A stretch of 64,000 bases of DNA from Shinella sp. WSJ-2 (GTDB lineage Bacteria > Pseudomonadota > Alphaproteobacteria > Rhizobiales > Rhizobiaceae): contig NZ_QWBU01000004.1 in the NCBI RefSeq assembly GCF_003432075.1, positions 434,001 through 498,000 of the forward strand, read 5' to 3'. Position 1 is the stretch's first letter. Every line of letters begins with the position of its first letter. Positions 1 to 9,615 of this stretch are shown here, one piece after another. The notes under the pieces are model-generated. The model saw only the letters and a list, made by a program, of their open reading frames with translations, was not told where the DNA came from and did no database searches. The position numbers were made by a program, and so were the translations under genes.

Positions 1-30
1 CCGGAGCAGGATGGGGCGATCGGAGATCAC
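1..30 (-). CDS. Start of next gene in the BtuF-type operon (partial, probable ABC permease)
   Basis: A GTG codon at 28-30 overlaps the TGA stop (27-29) of the preceding binding-protein gene in a GTGA arrangement. It opens a frame of ten codons without a stop to the window edge. This overlap is typical of translationally coupled ABC operons, so a membrane permease is the expected product. Only ten residues are visible, so identity is inferred from position alone. Confidence 0.35.
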   Translation of the reverse strand, partial: MISDRPILLR

Positions 31-1064
31 TTGGCGAGACCGGCCTTTTCGATTGCATCAGCCAGAAGCTCGATGCCCTCGATAGTACGGATCGTCGGGT
101 TCATCGCCTGGGCGTCCATGTCGAAGACATAGTTGCTCTTCACTGCCGGCATCAGGCTCGCGACCGGATCGGTCTTCAGGAAATCGAGCTTCGCCTCGAG
201 GCTGTCGAGCGGATACCGGCGGCGTTCCATCGAGCCGGCGACGATCATCGTCGGTGCCGCCTTGGCGATGGTTTCCCAGCCGACCGTTGGCCATTCGTCC
301 TCGGTCTTGATGATGTTTTCGATGCCGAGCGCCGACATAATGTAGCCCGGCGCGCCGTTCTTGCCGGCGACGTAGGGATCGGCATCGGCAGCGCTGGAGA
401 ACCAGAAGACGGCGGAGAGCTTGTCCTTGGCGGCGGCGACCTTGGCGCGGGCGGCCTCTTCACGCGCCTTCAGCGCGGCAACGACCTCTTCGCCCTTGTC
501 CTGGATGTTGTAGATCTGCGCCATCTCGCGGATCTCCTGATAGACCAGCTCCATGGTGAAGACCTGATGGCGCACGCCGTCGCTGGCCGCGCTGTTCTCC
601 TTGCCGACGCAATCGGCCGGTGAGGTATAGACGGGAATGCCGAGTTCCTCGAACTGCTCGGGCTTGGCAACGACGCCTTCCGGGCCGACCTGCCATTGGA
701 ACTGCACTGTGACGATATCTGGCTTCTTGGCCAGCACGCTTTCGAAGCTCGGCTCGTTGTCGGCCAGACGGTCGATCTTGGCGTTGACATCTTCATAGCC
801 CTTGAGGACCGGACCGACCCACAGCGCGGTGCCCACCACCCTGTCGGCAAGGCCGAGCATGTAGAGGATTTCGGTCGAACTCTGGCCGATCGAAACGGTC
901 TTCGTCGGGGCCTTCTGGAAGGTGACCGGACGGCCGCAATTCTGCAGCGTCAGCGGGTATTGAGTCTCGGCGGCCAGAGCCGTGCCGGAGGCGATGAGGG
1001 TCACCGCGCCGGCAAGGGCGGAAACGAGCGATGCGGCGCGCAGGGCCGCGGAAAACAAGGTCAT
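27..1064 (-). CDS. Periplasmic binding protein of a BtuF/FepB-type (vitamin B12 or iron-chelate) ABC importer
   Basis: The product is 345 residues and should capture a corrinoid or metal chelate in the periplasm for an importer that continues off the left edge. The ATG at 1064 has a GGGAG ribosome site and is followed by a clear Sec signal peptide (hydrophobic stretch about residues 8-28, cleavage after an ALA motif). The mature part has the pattern of class III binding proteins, with a SIGQSSTEIL stretch and an ILYMLGLADRVVG helix early on. A cobalamin riboswitch lies just upstream in the same orientation, which argues that the ligand is B12, cobalt or a B12-dependent pathway substrate. A siderophore ligand cannot be excluded from sequence alone. 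Confidence 0.82.
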   Translation of the reverse strand: MTLFSAALRAASLVSALAGAVTLIASGTALAAETQYPLTLQNCGRPVTFQKAPTKTVSIGQSSTEILYMLGLADRVVGTALWVGPVLKGYEDVNAKIDRLADNEPSFESVLAKKPDIVTVQFQWQVGPEGVVAKPEQFEELGIPVYTSPADCVGKENSAASDGVRHQVFTMELVYQEIREMAQIYNIQDKGEEVVAALKAREEAARAKVAAAKDKLSAVFWFSSAADADPYVAGKNGAPGYIMSALGIENIIKTEDEWPTVGWETIAKAAPTMIVAGSMERRRYPLDSLEAKLDFLKTDPVASLMPAVKSNYVFDMDAQAMNPTIRTIEGIELLADAIEKAGLAK

Positions 1065-1257
1065 GGATTTCTCCCGGAGAGTGAAGGCGTGCGGGCTCAG
1101 CCGATGGACCACGAAGGGCGCACCGAATGCGGTCGGGAGAAAACGAATTGGGGTCTGCCGCGGGCGGCAGTCTGGCTCGTCATGGCGTCTCCTGTTCCGG
1201 GCTTCCCCGCCCGTGACTTGGATTCTCGAGTGCAGGACAAACAGCACTCTCGGCTCT

Positions 1258-1470
1258 GACGGCAGGTCTCCTGGCTCACGGATATCTGCTGCCTGTCTGC
1301 CTTCCCGCGCAAAATGCGCAGTGGCATGACGCGAAACGCGTCACGAGGACAGGCGGCAATCCGCCTACAGTTGCGGGGGCAGCCACGGAATGGGTCCCTG
1401 TTGGGTCGTCCGCACCGTGTTCCCTATTAATCCCCTGGGAGTCATCCGTCGGGGAACCGTCGTCCCATCC
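1258..1470 (-). promoter_or_regulatory. Cobalamin riboswitch
   Basis: Read on the minus strand, this leader carries the conserved B12-box elements in order: a GGGAA/GGTGCGG segment, GCCCCCGCAACTGT (near 1361-1376), CCACTG, GGGAAGGC, and the 3' closing segment AGCCAGGAGACCTGCC (1261-1276). Order and spacing match the known cobalamin (AdoCbl) riboswitch class. It sits about 200 bases upstream of the BtuF/FepB-like gene and should switch that operon off when cobalamin is plentiful. The 1065-1257 stretch between the aptamer and the gene holds the expression platform and no gene that I can support. The 5' boundary is approximate. Confidence 0.93.
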
Positions 1471-1511
1471 TTAGTCCGCCCCGTTCGGCGGCGTCAAGGT
1501 GACGGCGACAA

Positions 1512-2366
1512 TCAGCTTTCGAAATCCCCGAAGACGTCCTGAAGGTGCGTCAGCCGGTCGACGCGTTCGCTCACCTCGTCACCCATCTCGACGATGACAT
1601 TGCTCAGCATGAGATCCATGACCGCCGTCATGGTCGCGGCACCGTCCCACAACGGCCCGTGCGAGCCGGGCACGATGAGGCAGATATCGGAAACCTCGGG
1701 CCCCCAGGGGCAGAATTCGTCGGTCAGCAGCACGACCTTCACGCCGGCGCGCCGGGCCTCCAGCGCCAGCGGCCGGGCCTTGGCGGCAAAACGGCGCACG
1801 TCGTGCAGAAAAAGCAGCCGCCCGTCGACGGATCCGTCGAGCACTTCGGCATAGGTGCCGTTCACACCATCGACGAACTGCACGCGCGGGCGGGTATAGG
1901 AGAGCTGGCTTGCAAAATATTGCGCGATGCCACGCACGTTCTGATAGGCGGCGACATAGACCTCCGTCGCGCAGATCAGCGCGTCGATCGTCTGCTGCCA
2001 TTCCGGCGCGGTAGTGATGGCGTAGATCTGGCCGAGATTATCGATCTGCTGCTGGATGAGGCCGGCGAGCAGCTTGCCGTCCTTGCGATCCTGCTCCAGC
2101 CGGCCGACCTGGCCCTTGACCTGCCAGGCGGGGTTGGAACTGCCGCGGCGCAGCTCGCTCTTCAGCTCATCGAGCCCGTCGAAGCCCATGCGGCGCAGAT
2201 AGCGACCAATGGTCATGGGCGAAAGCTCGAGGCGCTGAGCGATCGACCGTGCCGTTTCGAAGGGCAGCTCGGCGAGGTTGCGCTCGATATAATGGGCGAT
2301 CAGCTTGTCGGATTTGGACCGCCTGAGGTCGTCGGACTGAACGAGCTTCAGAATGCGTTTCGACAC
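1512..2366 (-). CDS. MurR/RpiR-family transcriptional regulator
   Basis: 284 residues: an N-terminal RpiR-type helix-turn-helix (about residues 1-75, with the typical IAQRLELSPMTIGRYLRRMGF helix pair) followed by a SIS sugar-phosphate-sensing fold (about 110-260). I chose the GTG at 2366 because it has a GAGAGGGG ribosome site; the ATG at 2465 would run into the preceding binding-protein gene. It follows the PotD-like gene on the same strand, so it is probably co-transcribed and controls the importer-peptidase cluster at 2.4-7.6 kb. The ligand is unknown. SIS regulators usually sense phosphorylated sugars, which is unexpected next to a polyamine-type importer. Confidence 0.88.
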   Translation of the reverse strand: MSKRILKLVQSDDLRRSKSDKLIAHYIERNLAELPFETARSIAQRLELSPMTIGRYLRRMGFDGLDELKSELRRGSSNPAWQVKGQVGRLEQDRKDGKLLAGLIQQQIDNLGQIYAITTAPEWQQTIDALICATEVYVAAYQNVRGIAQYFASQLSYTRPRVQFVDGVNGTYAEVLDGSVDGRLLFLHDVRRFAAKARPLALEARRAGVKVVLLTDEFCPWGPEVSDICLIVPGSHGPLWDGAATMTAVMDLMLSNVIVEMGDEVSERVDRLTHLQDVFGDFES

Positions 2367-2433
2367 GTCGCCCCTCTCTTCGAAATCCCGCCCGTCCAAA
2401 GACGGGCGGGGATCAACCGCACTCACACCATGC

Positions 2434-3492
2434 TCATTGCGCCGTCTTGACCCGCGTCCAGACACGGTCCACCTGACGCAGGGCCGGGCCCAGATCCTCG
2501 AATATCTGGAGACGCGCCATCGTCTCGGCGGGCGGGTTGATTTCCTTGCTATTCTTGATCTTTTCCGGGGTCAATTCCCGTGCCGGCACGTTGGCGGTGC
2601 CGTTGGTCTGCTGCGAGACGTTGAGAGCGACGATTTCAGGGCGCGTGTAGAACTGGAGGAACTTGATCGCGTTGTCCTTGTTCGGTGCGCTCTTCAGCAC
2701 GCAGATGTCCTCCTGATACATGGTTGCCCCTTCCTCGGGGATCACGTAGCCCAGGTCCTTTTCATTGGCGAAGATATCCACCATCGCGCCGACGAAGGCG
2801 TGACCGGCGGCAACGTCGCCCGCCTGCACCATCGGGCGCTCGTCATAGGTGAAGGCCGCTACATCGGGCTTCATGGCGATGATCGTGTCGGCCGCCTGCT
2901 GCAGCTCGGCCGGGTCCGTCGAATTGATCTTGTGGCCATTCAGGATGAGGCCGACCGCCAGCACTTCGCGCATGTCGTCGAGCAGGGTGAATTTCAGGCC
3001 CTTGGCCTTCACCGTCTCGATCAAGTCCTTCCAGCCCGTGACATCCTTGCCGAGCACCTTGCGGTTATACATGATGCCGACCGAGCCCCAGGCATAGGGC
3101 AGGCAATATTCACCGTTCGGGTCGCTCTTGGCGCGCAGGAACGCCGGGTCGATATTCTTGAAGCCCTCATATTTGTTGATGTCGGTCTTTTCCAGAAGAT
3201 CGAGCTTGGCCATGATGTCCTGCATGTGCACGGACGGGAAGACGATGTCGTAGCCCGTGGCGCCGCCCTGGATCTTGGCGAGCATTTCCTCATTGGAGGA
3301 ATAGGTCGAGAGGTTGACCTTGATCGAGGTCTCCTCCTCGAACTTCTTCAAAACCTCCGGATTGATATATTCGCCCCAGTTATAGACGTTGAGTTCGGCG
3401 GCGCTGGCCATGCCCGTCGTGGCCATGAGCACGGCGAGCGAAACGGCGGCGCGGCGAAAGCCGGACAGACCGGCATCATGCGATTTCGGCAT
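2434..3492 (-). CDS. Spermidine/putrescine-type ABC substrate-binding protein (PotD-like)
   Basis: 352 residues. The ATG at 3492 has an AGAGGAG ribosome site and a signal peptide (cleavage after ASA near residue 32). The mature N-terminus ELNVYNWGEYINPEVLKKFE is the hallmark of PotD/PotF-type proteins that bind linear polyamines or related cations. It is transcribed divergently from the genes for the matching ATPase and two permeases (3656-6484), so the transporter is split over two transcripts with a shared promoter region. The true ligand could be a polyamine, an opine or a small peptide; the neighbouring P1 peptidase makes a peptide-like substrate conceivable. Confidence 0.9.
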   Translation of the reverse strand: MPKSHDAGLSGFRRAAVSLAVLMATTGMASAAELNVYNWGEYINPEVLKKFEEETSIKVNLSTYSSNEEMLAKIQGGATGYDIVFPSVHMQDIMAKLDLLEKTDINKYEGFKNIDPAFLRAKSDPNGEYCLPYAWGSVGIMYNRKVLGKDVTGWKDLIETVKAKGLKFTLLDDMREVLAVGLILNGHKINSTDPAELQQAADTIIAMKPDVAAFTYDERPMVQAGDVAAGHAFVGAMVDIFANEKDLGYVIPEEGATMYQEDICVLKSAPNKDNAIKFLQFYTRPEIVALNVSQQTNGTANVPARELTPEKIKNSKEINPPAETMARLQIFEDLGPALRQVDRVWTRVKTAQ

Positions 3493-3582
3493 AGATATTC
3501 TCCTCTGATGGTTCGGCCCGTCGTGGCCCCGGCGCTTTCCTTTGCGCCGCATTTCCCGTCCCGGCTTCTTTCGGCCGTTGAC

Positions 3583-3605
3583 TTGGATAAACAAATGGTA
3601 TCCAA
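3583..3605. promoter_or_regulatory. Candidate operator, inverted repeat TTGGATA-N9-TATCCAA
   Basis: A perfect 7-base inverted repeat with a 9-base spacer lies midway between the divergent PotD-like and PotA-like genes, beside a TTGACT sequence (3578-3583). The region is AT-rich against a GC-rich background. The neighbouring RpiR regulator is the natural candidate ligand. A second smaller palindrome (GTTAT-N4-ATAAC, 3625-3638) follows. Assignment is inferred from position and symmetry. Confidence 0.5.
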
Positions 3606-3655
3606 ATATCTAAATCGCACAAGCGTTATTTTTATAACATAAATGGGGAACGACG

Positions 3656-4738
<1,083 letters not shown>

Positions 4739-4739
4739 C

Positions 4740-5642
4740 ATGACGTCGATTGCCTTTCGCCGTCGCGCCCAGCTTGCCGTCCTGCTCGGACCGGTCTCGC
4801 TGTTCCTGGCGGTCTTCTTCCTCGGCCCGCTCGCCATCATGATCGTGACGAGCTTCCTCTCGCCCGGCCTCTACGGCGGGGTGGAGTGGACCTGGTATCC
4901 GCACAATTACGGCCGCATCCTCGGCTTCGCCGATCCCATGTTCGAGGATTTCGATCCGATCTACATCGCGATCTTCCTGCGCTCGCTTAAGATCGCGGCG
5001 ATGACGGTCCTGGCGACGCTGCTCGTCTGCTATCCGGCCGCCTTCTGCATCAGCCGACTCTCGGACCGCTGGAAAAATTTCTGTCTCTTCCTGATCACGC
5101 TACCCTTCTTCACCAGCCTGATCGTGCGGCTGTTCGTCTGGGTGCTCATCCTGCGTCCGACAGGCCTCGCCAACGAGGTGCTGATCGGCACCGGTATCGT
5201 CAGCCGCCCGCTCGACCTTATCTACACAGACGGCGCGATCATCCTCGGAATGGTCTATGTCTTCATCCCCTTCATGTTCATGCCGGTCTATGCCAGCGTC
5301 GAGAAACTCGACTGGACGCTGGTGCGCGCCTCGCTCGATCTCGGCGCCGGACCGATCCGCACCTTCCTGCGCATCATCCTGCCGCTGACGGCACCGGGCA
5401 TTGCCGGCGGCGCGGTCATCGTCTTCATCCCCGCGCTCGGCAATTTCGTCGTCCCGGCCATTCTCGGCGGCGCGAAGGTGATGATGCTGGGCAATCTCAT
5501 CGAGCAGCAGTTCCTCGCCGCGCGCAACTGGCCCTTCGGCTCGGCGCTCGCCATGATGGTGATGACCGTCATGCTGGTGCTGCTCTTCATCCACGTCGTC
5601 GTTTCCGGCCGTCGCGGTTTCGACCCCGCGACCGGACATTGA
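4740..5642 (+). CDS. Polyamine-type ABC importer permease (PotB-like)
   Basis: 300 residues. The ATG is placed immediately after the stop of the ATPase gene (coupled translation). It has about six hydrophobic segments and a binding-protein-dependent permease (EAA) loop around the LDLGAGPIRTFLRIILPL stretch, which contacts the ATPase. Length and topology are normal for PotB. It works as a heterodimer with the next permease to form the membrane channel. Confidence 0.92.
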   Translation: MTSIAFRRRAQLAVLLGPVSLFLAVFFLGPLAIMIVTSFLSPGLYGGVEWTWYPHNYGRILGFADPMFEDFDPIYIAIFLRSLKIAAMTVLATLLVCYPAAFCISRLSDRWKNFCLFLITLPFFTSLIVRLFVWVLILRPTGLANEVLIGTGIVSRPLDLIYTDGAIILGMVYVFIPFMFMPVYASVEKLDWTLVRASLDLGAGPIRTFLRIILPLTAPGIAGGAVIVFIPALGNFVVPAILGGAKVMMLGNLIEQQFLAARNWPFGSALAMMVMTVMLVLLFIHVVVSGRRGFDPATGH

Positions 5643-5653
5643 GGAGAGCGGCC

Positions 5654-6484
5654 ATGAAGATTTTCGCCACACTCGCCCGCGGCAGCCTCATTGCCTATAC
5701 CGCGCTGTTCTTCGCCTTCATCTACATCCCGCTCGCGCTGATCGCTGTCTATTCGTTCAACGCGAACCCGGTCAACATGATGACCTGGACCGGCTTCACC
5801 ACCGAATGGTACGCCCAGGTCCTCGGTTTCAAAACGAAGATTTCGGAAAACGCGCTCTATCTGGAATCGACCAGCCAGCTGGTCGAGGCGCTCTGGAACA
5901 GCCTGATCATCGCGACCTCCACCACAGCAATCGCCACCGTGCTCGGCAGCGCGATGGCGATTGCGCTCTACCGTTTCGATTTCTTCGGAAGGCGTTTCTA
6001 CCGCACCGTCATGTTCATGCCGATGCTGATGCCCGATATCGTGCTCGGCATCGCGCTCCTGATCTTCTTCGTCAATTCCGGCATCAATCTCGGCCTGAAG
6101 ACGATCATCATCGGCCAGTGCACCTTCCTGATCTCCTATGTCTTCATCGTCGTCACCGCCCGGCTCGCCGGCATGGACCGCACGCTGGAGAACGCTTCGG
6201 CCGATCTGGGTGCCAACGAATGGACGACCTTCCGCAAGGTGGTGTTTCCGCAGCTCCTGCCAGGCATCGTCGGCGGCGCGCTGCTCGCCTTCATCATCTC
6301 GATGGACGACCTCGTCATCACCTATTTCATCGCCGGCGTCGATGTGACGACGCTGCCGATGTTCATCTTCGCCATGCTCCGGCGTGGCATCAAGCCGGAG
6401 ATCAACGCCATCGCCGTGATGATGCTGACCTTCTCCTTCCTCATCGCCTCGCTTGGCCTCTACCTCCGTTCCCGGCAGAAATAA
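5654..6484 (+). CDS. Polyamine-type ABC importer permease (PotC-like)
   Basis: 276 residues, ATG 12 bases after the previous stop with a GAGGAG ribosome site. It has six predicted membrane segments and an EAA loop (ADLGANEWTTFRKVVFPQLLPG). The DDLVITYFIAG stretch near the C-terminus is characteristic of PotC-type permeases. It is the second half of the channel for the 2.4-6.5 kb importer and is followed one base later by the P1 peptidase gene. Confidence 0.92.
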   Translation: MKIFATLARGSLIAYTALFFAFIYIPLALIAVYSFNANPVNMMTWTGFTTEWYAQVLGFKTKISENALYLESTSQLVEALWNSLIIATSTTAIATVLGSAMAIALYRFDFFGRRFYRTVMFMPMLMPDIVLGIALLIFFVNSGINLGLKTIIIGQCTFLISYVFIVVTARLAGMDRTLENASADLGANEWTTFRKVVFPQLLPGIVGGALLAFIISMDDLVITYFIAGVDVTTLPMFIFAMLRRGIKPEINAIAVMMLTFSFLIASLGLYLRSRQK

Positions 6485-6485
6485 C

Positions 6486-7604
6486 ATGACCCAGACGACA
6501 AAACCCCGCGCCCGCGCGCTCGGCCTGCCCTTCACCGGCCGTACCGGCCCGCTCAATGCCATCACTGATGTCGAAGGCATTGCCGTCGGCTTCCAGACCA
6601 TCCGCGAGGAAACGCCCCGGCCCGGCCGGAAGCTCCCGGTGCGCACCGGCGTCACCGCCATCCTGCCGCACAGCGAAAGCGAAACGCCCGTTCCCGTCTA
6701 TGCCGGCCTGCACCGCTTCAACGGCAACGGCGAGATGACCGGCACGCACTGGATCGAGGACGGCGGCACCTTCCTCGGCCCGGTCATGATCACCAACACC
6801 CATGGCGTGGGCATCACCCATCACGCGACGATCCGCTGGATGCTGGACCGCTATCCCTCGACCTACGATATCGGCGATTTCCTCTGGCTGATGCCGGTGA
6901 TTGCCGAGACCTATGACGGGGCCTTGAGCGACATCAACGGCATGCCGGTGACGGAGGCCGATGCCCGCGCAGCACTGGAAAACCTCTCGCGCGGCCCCGT
7001 TTCCGAAGGCAATTGCGGCGGCGGCACCGGCATGATCACCTATGGCTTCAAGGGCGGCACCGGCACCTCGTCGCGCGTCGTCTCCTATGGCGACAGGGAC
7101 TATACGATCGGCACGCTCGTGCAGGCCAATCACGGCCAGCGCGACTGGCTGACGGTCTGCGGCGTGCCCGTCGGCAAACACCTCATGGACAATACCCCGC
7201 AAAGCCAGCTGAAGGAGCGCGGCTCGATCATCGTCGTCATCGCGACCGATCTGCCGATGGCGCCGCACCAGCTGAAGCGCCTCGCCCGCCGCGCCTCGAT
7301 CGGCATCGGCCGCAACGGCACGCCCGGCGGCAACAATTCCGGCGATATCTTCCTTGCCTTCTCCACCGCCAATCCGCAGCCCATGGCGCATCGCGCGCCG
7401 GTGCGGCTCAATATCGAGATGGTCAATGACGAATATCTCGACCCCGTCTATGCGGCGGCGGTCGATAGCGTGGAGGAAGCGGTGGTCAACGCCATGCTGG
7501 CAGCGGAAAGTGCCGGCGGGACCCCGCATGACCGCCTGCGCGTCGATGCCATCGACCACGATGCGCTGATGGCCGTCATGCAGCAGTATGGCCGGGGCGT
7601 TTAG
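6486..7604 (+). CDS. P1-family (DmpA-type) aminopeptidase
   Basis: 372 residues. The DmpA/BapA family are Ntn-type hydrolases that self-cleave to expose an N-terminal serine and remove N-terminal L- or D-residues or beta-amino acids. The self-processing site is visible as GGNNSGDIFLAF, with nucleophile Ser about 285. The EGNCGGGTGM segment (about 174-183) and the VGITHH region complete the usual family landscape. No signal peptide is evident, so it should act in the cytoplasm on imported substrate. It is the last gene of the importer transcript, starting one base after the PotC-like gene. Its stop overlaps by three bases the stop of the convergent small membrane protein gene. Confidence 0.88.
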   Translation: MTQTTKPRARALGLPFTGRTGPLNAITDVEGIAVGFQTIREETPRPGRKLPVRTGVTAILPHSESETPVPVYAGLHRFNGNGEMTGTHWIEDGGTFLGPVMITNTHGVGITHHATIRWMLDRYPSTYDIGDFLWLMPVIAETYDGALSDINGMPVTEADARAALENLSRGPVSEGNCGGGTGMITYGFKGGTGTSSRVVSYGDRDYTIGTLVQANHGQRDWLTVCGVPVGKHLMDNTPQSQLKERGSIIVVIATDLPMAPHQLKRLARRASIGIGRNGTPGGNNSGDIFLAFSTANPQPMAHRAPVRLNIEMVNDEYLDPVYAAAVDSVEEAVVNAMLAAESAGGTPHDRLRVDAIDHDALMAVMQQYGRGV

Positions 7605-7972
7605 TTCGCAGTCCCATCAGGCGTTACCCGCTGGCTGTCGCCGCCGGTACCGGACTGCTGCGTGGGCGAGCGGTCCGTCGGCACCGTCTCGCCGCCGCCG
7701 GGCACGCTGTTGTCGATCGTATCCTGCGCCGGCTCACCGCTGGTGGTGGACGACGTCTGCGTCGCATCGACCGGTGCGGAGGGATCGATGTGCTCGCCAA
7801 AAATTTCCACCGCACCCCAGGCGATGACAGCCAGGGCAAGGCTGATGCCGAGTACTTTCAGCACCGGCCGGCCGGGGCCGCCCTGCCGGGTCTCGCGGGC
7901 GGAATAATCCTTGCGGACGGGATCGTGCGTGCGGGTGATCGGATCGCCGCGTTCGTCTTGCTGGTGGGTCAT
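7601..7972 (-). CDS. Small single-pass membrane protein of unknown function
   Basis: 123 residues: a polar N-terminal 40 residues, one hydrophobic segment (VLKVLGISLALAVIAWGAVE, about 36-56) and a low-complexity Ser/Thr/Gly/Pro/Asp-rich tail of some 65 residues that is probably periplasmic. The ATG at 7972 is preceded by AGGGAG at good spacing; an in-frame GTG at 7981 lies too close to that site. No catalytic motif is seen. Proteins of this shape are common in rhizobia, but I cannot name a function. Confidence 0.65.
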   Translation of the reverse strand: MTHQQDERGDPITRTHDPVRKDYSARETRQGGPGRPVLKVLGISLALAVIAWGAVEIFGEHIDPSAPVDATQTSSTTSGEPAQDTIDNSVPGGGETVPTDRSPTQQSGTGGDSQRVTPDGTAN

Positions 7973-8031
7973 GGCGGACACTCCCTGAATTGCTTCTCAG
8001 GGAAACAACTTGCGGGCAGGAAGAAAGTTCC

Positions 8032-9474
8032 TCAGTCCTCCGCCGGACCGTCCAGCCCCAAGACTTCGAGAAGCCGGCGCTGCCGCAACAGGAGATGGGT
8101 CAGCGCCGCGACGTCGCCGTGCGCCGGCTGGTGTGTCATGCCCTCGTCCACGGCCTCGACGATCGCCTCGAACGTATCGGCGATCTCGCGGGAAATGCCG
8201 TTGAGCTCGGCGAAACGCGGATCGACCGCCGCCGCAGCAAGCGTTGCCGTCGTCACGCGGCCAATGCCATGCGGCACCTTCGCCCCGGCATCGGCATAAC
8301 CGTCGGGAAGATCGCCCTTGCGGTTCGTCACCCGCCGGAAACGGATGACGTCTATGATCTGGTCGACCGCCTGGCAGGCGCCGGCCACCCGCGAGGGATG
8401 ATCCGTATCGGCCGCGGCATGGGGCAGCAGTTCGAGCTTTTCCGGATGCCGCTCGGCCAGTTTGAGATAGGGCAGCATCGGGCCGCTCAGCGCCCCACTC
8501 GTCGCGTTCCTGAAGAGGTCGGCATCGATGGCCGCATGGCGCACCTGGCACGAGGCTAACGCCCGATCGAGGGCCGCCGTATCCACCAACTCGCCGCGGT
8601 CGTAATTCACGATGACGGCGCCCCGGTTCATCTCCGCCATGACCGCCTCACCGACGATGCCGGCATTAGCATAGACCCGCGTCGCCTCGTCCAATCTGCC
8701 GAGGCCGATATGCACGGAAAGCACGTCCGCCCCGTCGGCGGCCTCCACCGGTGAGGCCGCGTAGCCAAAACCCTCGGCCTCGATCCATTGCCGGTGCTTC
8801 GGCCGGGCATAGATCGTCACAAGCATGCCGAAGGCCTGGGCGAGCCGGGCAACCTCGCGGCCGATATTGCCGTAGCCAAGCACCGCCATGCGGCGGCCCT
8901 CGAGCTTCGCGGTCGGATAGGATTTGAGATCGCGGCCGGTATCGAAATCACCCGTCACCACGCGCGCATGCAGCTGCGCGACCGGCAGGTCCGGCGTCAC
9001 CTTCAGGATCGCCTTCATCACCATCTGCGCCGTGGCGCGGCTGTTGATGCCGGGCGTGTTCATCAGGGGGGCAGCGCCGCCCTCGCCGTTGCCGCCGCCC
9101 CAGGAGGCCGAGCCCATATTGCCGGTGCCTGCACCGATGCGCACGCCGCCGAGCGGAAAGATCGCCTGCTTTGGAATGAAGGTCGCCGCCGCGATCAGCG
9201 CGTCGTAGCGCCCGTCTGCCGTTTGGGCGATGATCTCGGCCTCGGCGCTCAGATCCGGCTGGTAGAAGAAATGCAGGCCCGGCGGCAGGGTCTCGCGCTG
9301 ATAGGAACCGTCATGAAAGGTGCCGCCCTTGGCCTCGATATGCGCGCGCACCTCGCTCGGATCGGGATTACCCTCCGCATCGAAGCGCAGGCCGACGAGA
9401 TCGGCGATCAGGATCTTATAGGCGCGCTGCGGGTCATCCAGCCGTCCGTCCGAAACCGTATGATCTTCCTGCAT
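8032..9474 (-). CDS. D-isomer-specific 2-hydroxyacid dehydrogenase family protein
   Basis: 480 residues, ATG at 9474 with a GGGAGG ribosome site. It has an NAD-binding Rossmann motif GYGNIG at about residues 206-211, the family NYDRGELVD motif carrying the substrate-binding arginine, and a late LPHAAADT motif with the catalytic histidine. At 480 residues it is longer than the usual 310-340, with an extended N-terminus of about 100 residues and a C-terminal tail of about 80. The glutamate normally found in the DVFE segment is not obvious (here DADLFRN), so activity or specificity may differ from classic members. It is divergent from the CocE-type hydrolase. Confidence 0.8.
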   Translation of the reverse strand: MQEDHTVSDGRLDDPQRAYKILIADLVGLRFDAEGNPDPSEVRAHIEAKGGTFHDGSYQRETLPPGLHFFYQPDLSAEAEIIAQTADGRYDALIAAATFIPKQAIFPLGGVRIGAGTGNMGSASWGGGNGEGGAAPLMNTPGINSRATAQMVMKAILKVTPDLPVAQLHARVVTGDFDTGRDLKSYPTAKLEGRRMAVLGYGNIGREVARLAQAFGMLVTIYARPKHRQWIEAEGFGYAASPVEAADGADVLSVHIGLGRLDEATRVYANAGIVGEAVMAEMNRGAVIVNYDRGELVDTAALDRALASCQVRHAAIDADLFRNATSGALSGPMLPYLKLAERHPEKLELLPHAAADTDHPSRVAGACQAVDQIIDVIRFRRVTNRKGDLPDGYADAGAKVPHGIGRVTTATLAAAAVDPRFAELNGISREIADTFEAIVEAVDEGMTHQPAHGDVAALTHLLLRQRRLLEVLGLDGPAED

Positions 9475-9615
9475 GGCGCCCTCCCTCGCTGCCATTTTCG
9501 TAGGCGAGTTTTGCCGATGGAGCAAGCCGAAGCAAAAAGCGACATGGAAGGTCAAAACCATCGTATTGCCCGGCTTCGGGGCGCGCTCCATAAAGAGCCG
9601 AGAACAGGATTGCCC

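Noticed and set aside
2353-3642. 429-codon open frame on the plus strand
   Set aside because: It runs antisense to the PotD-like gene and part of the regulator gene, is rich in Arg/His/Asp as expected for the reverse frame of GC-rich genes, and has no family features.
5288-6661. 457-codon open frame on the minus strand
   Set aside because: Antisense to two permease genes; highly charged, His/Asp/Glu-rich product without hydrophobic core.
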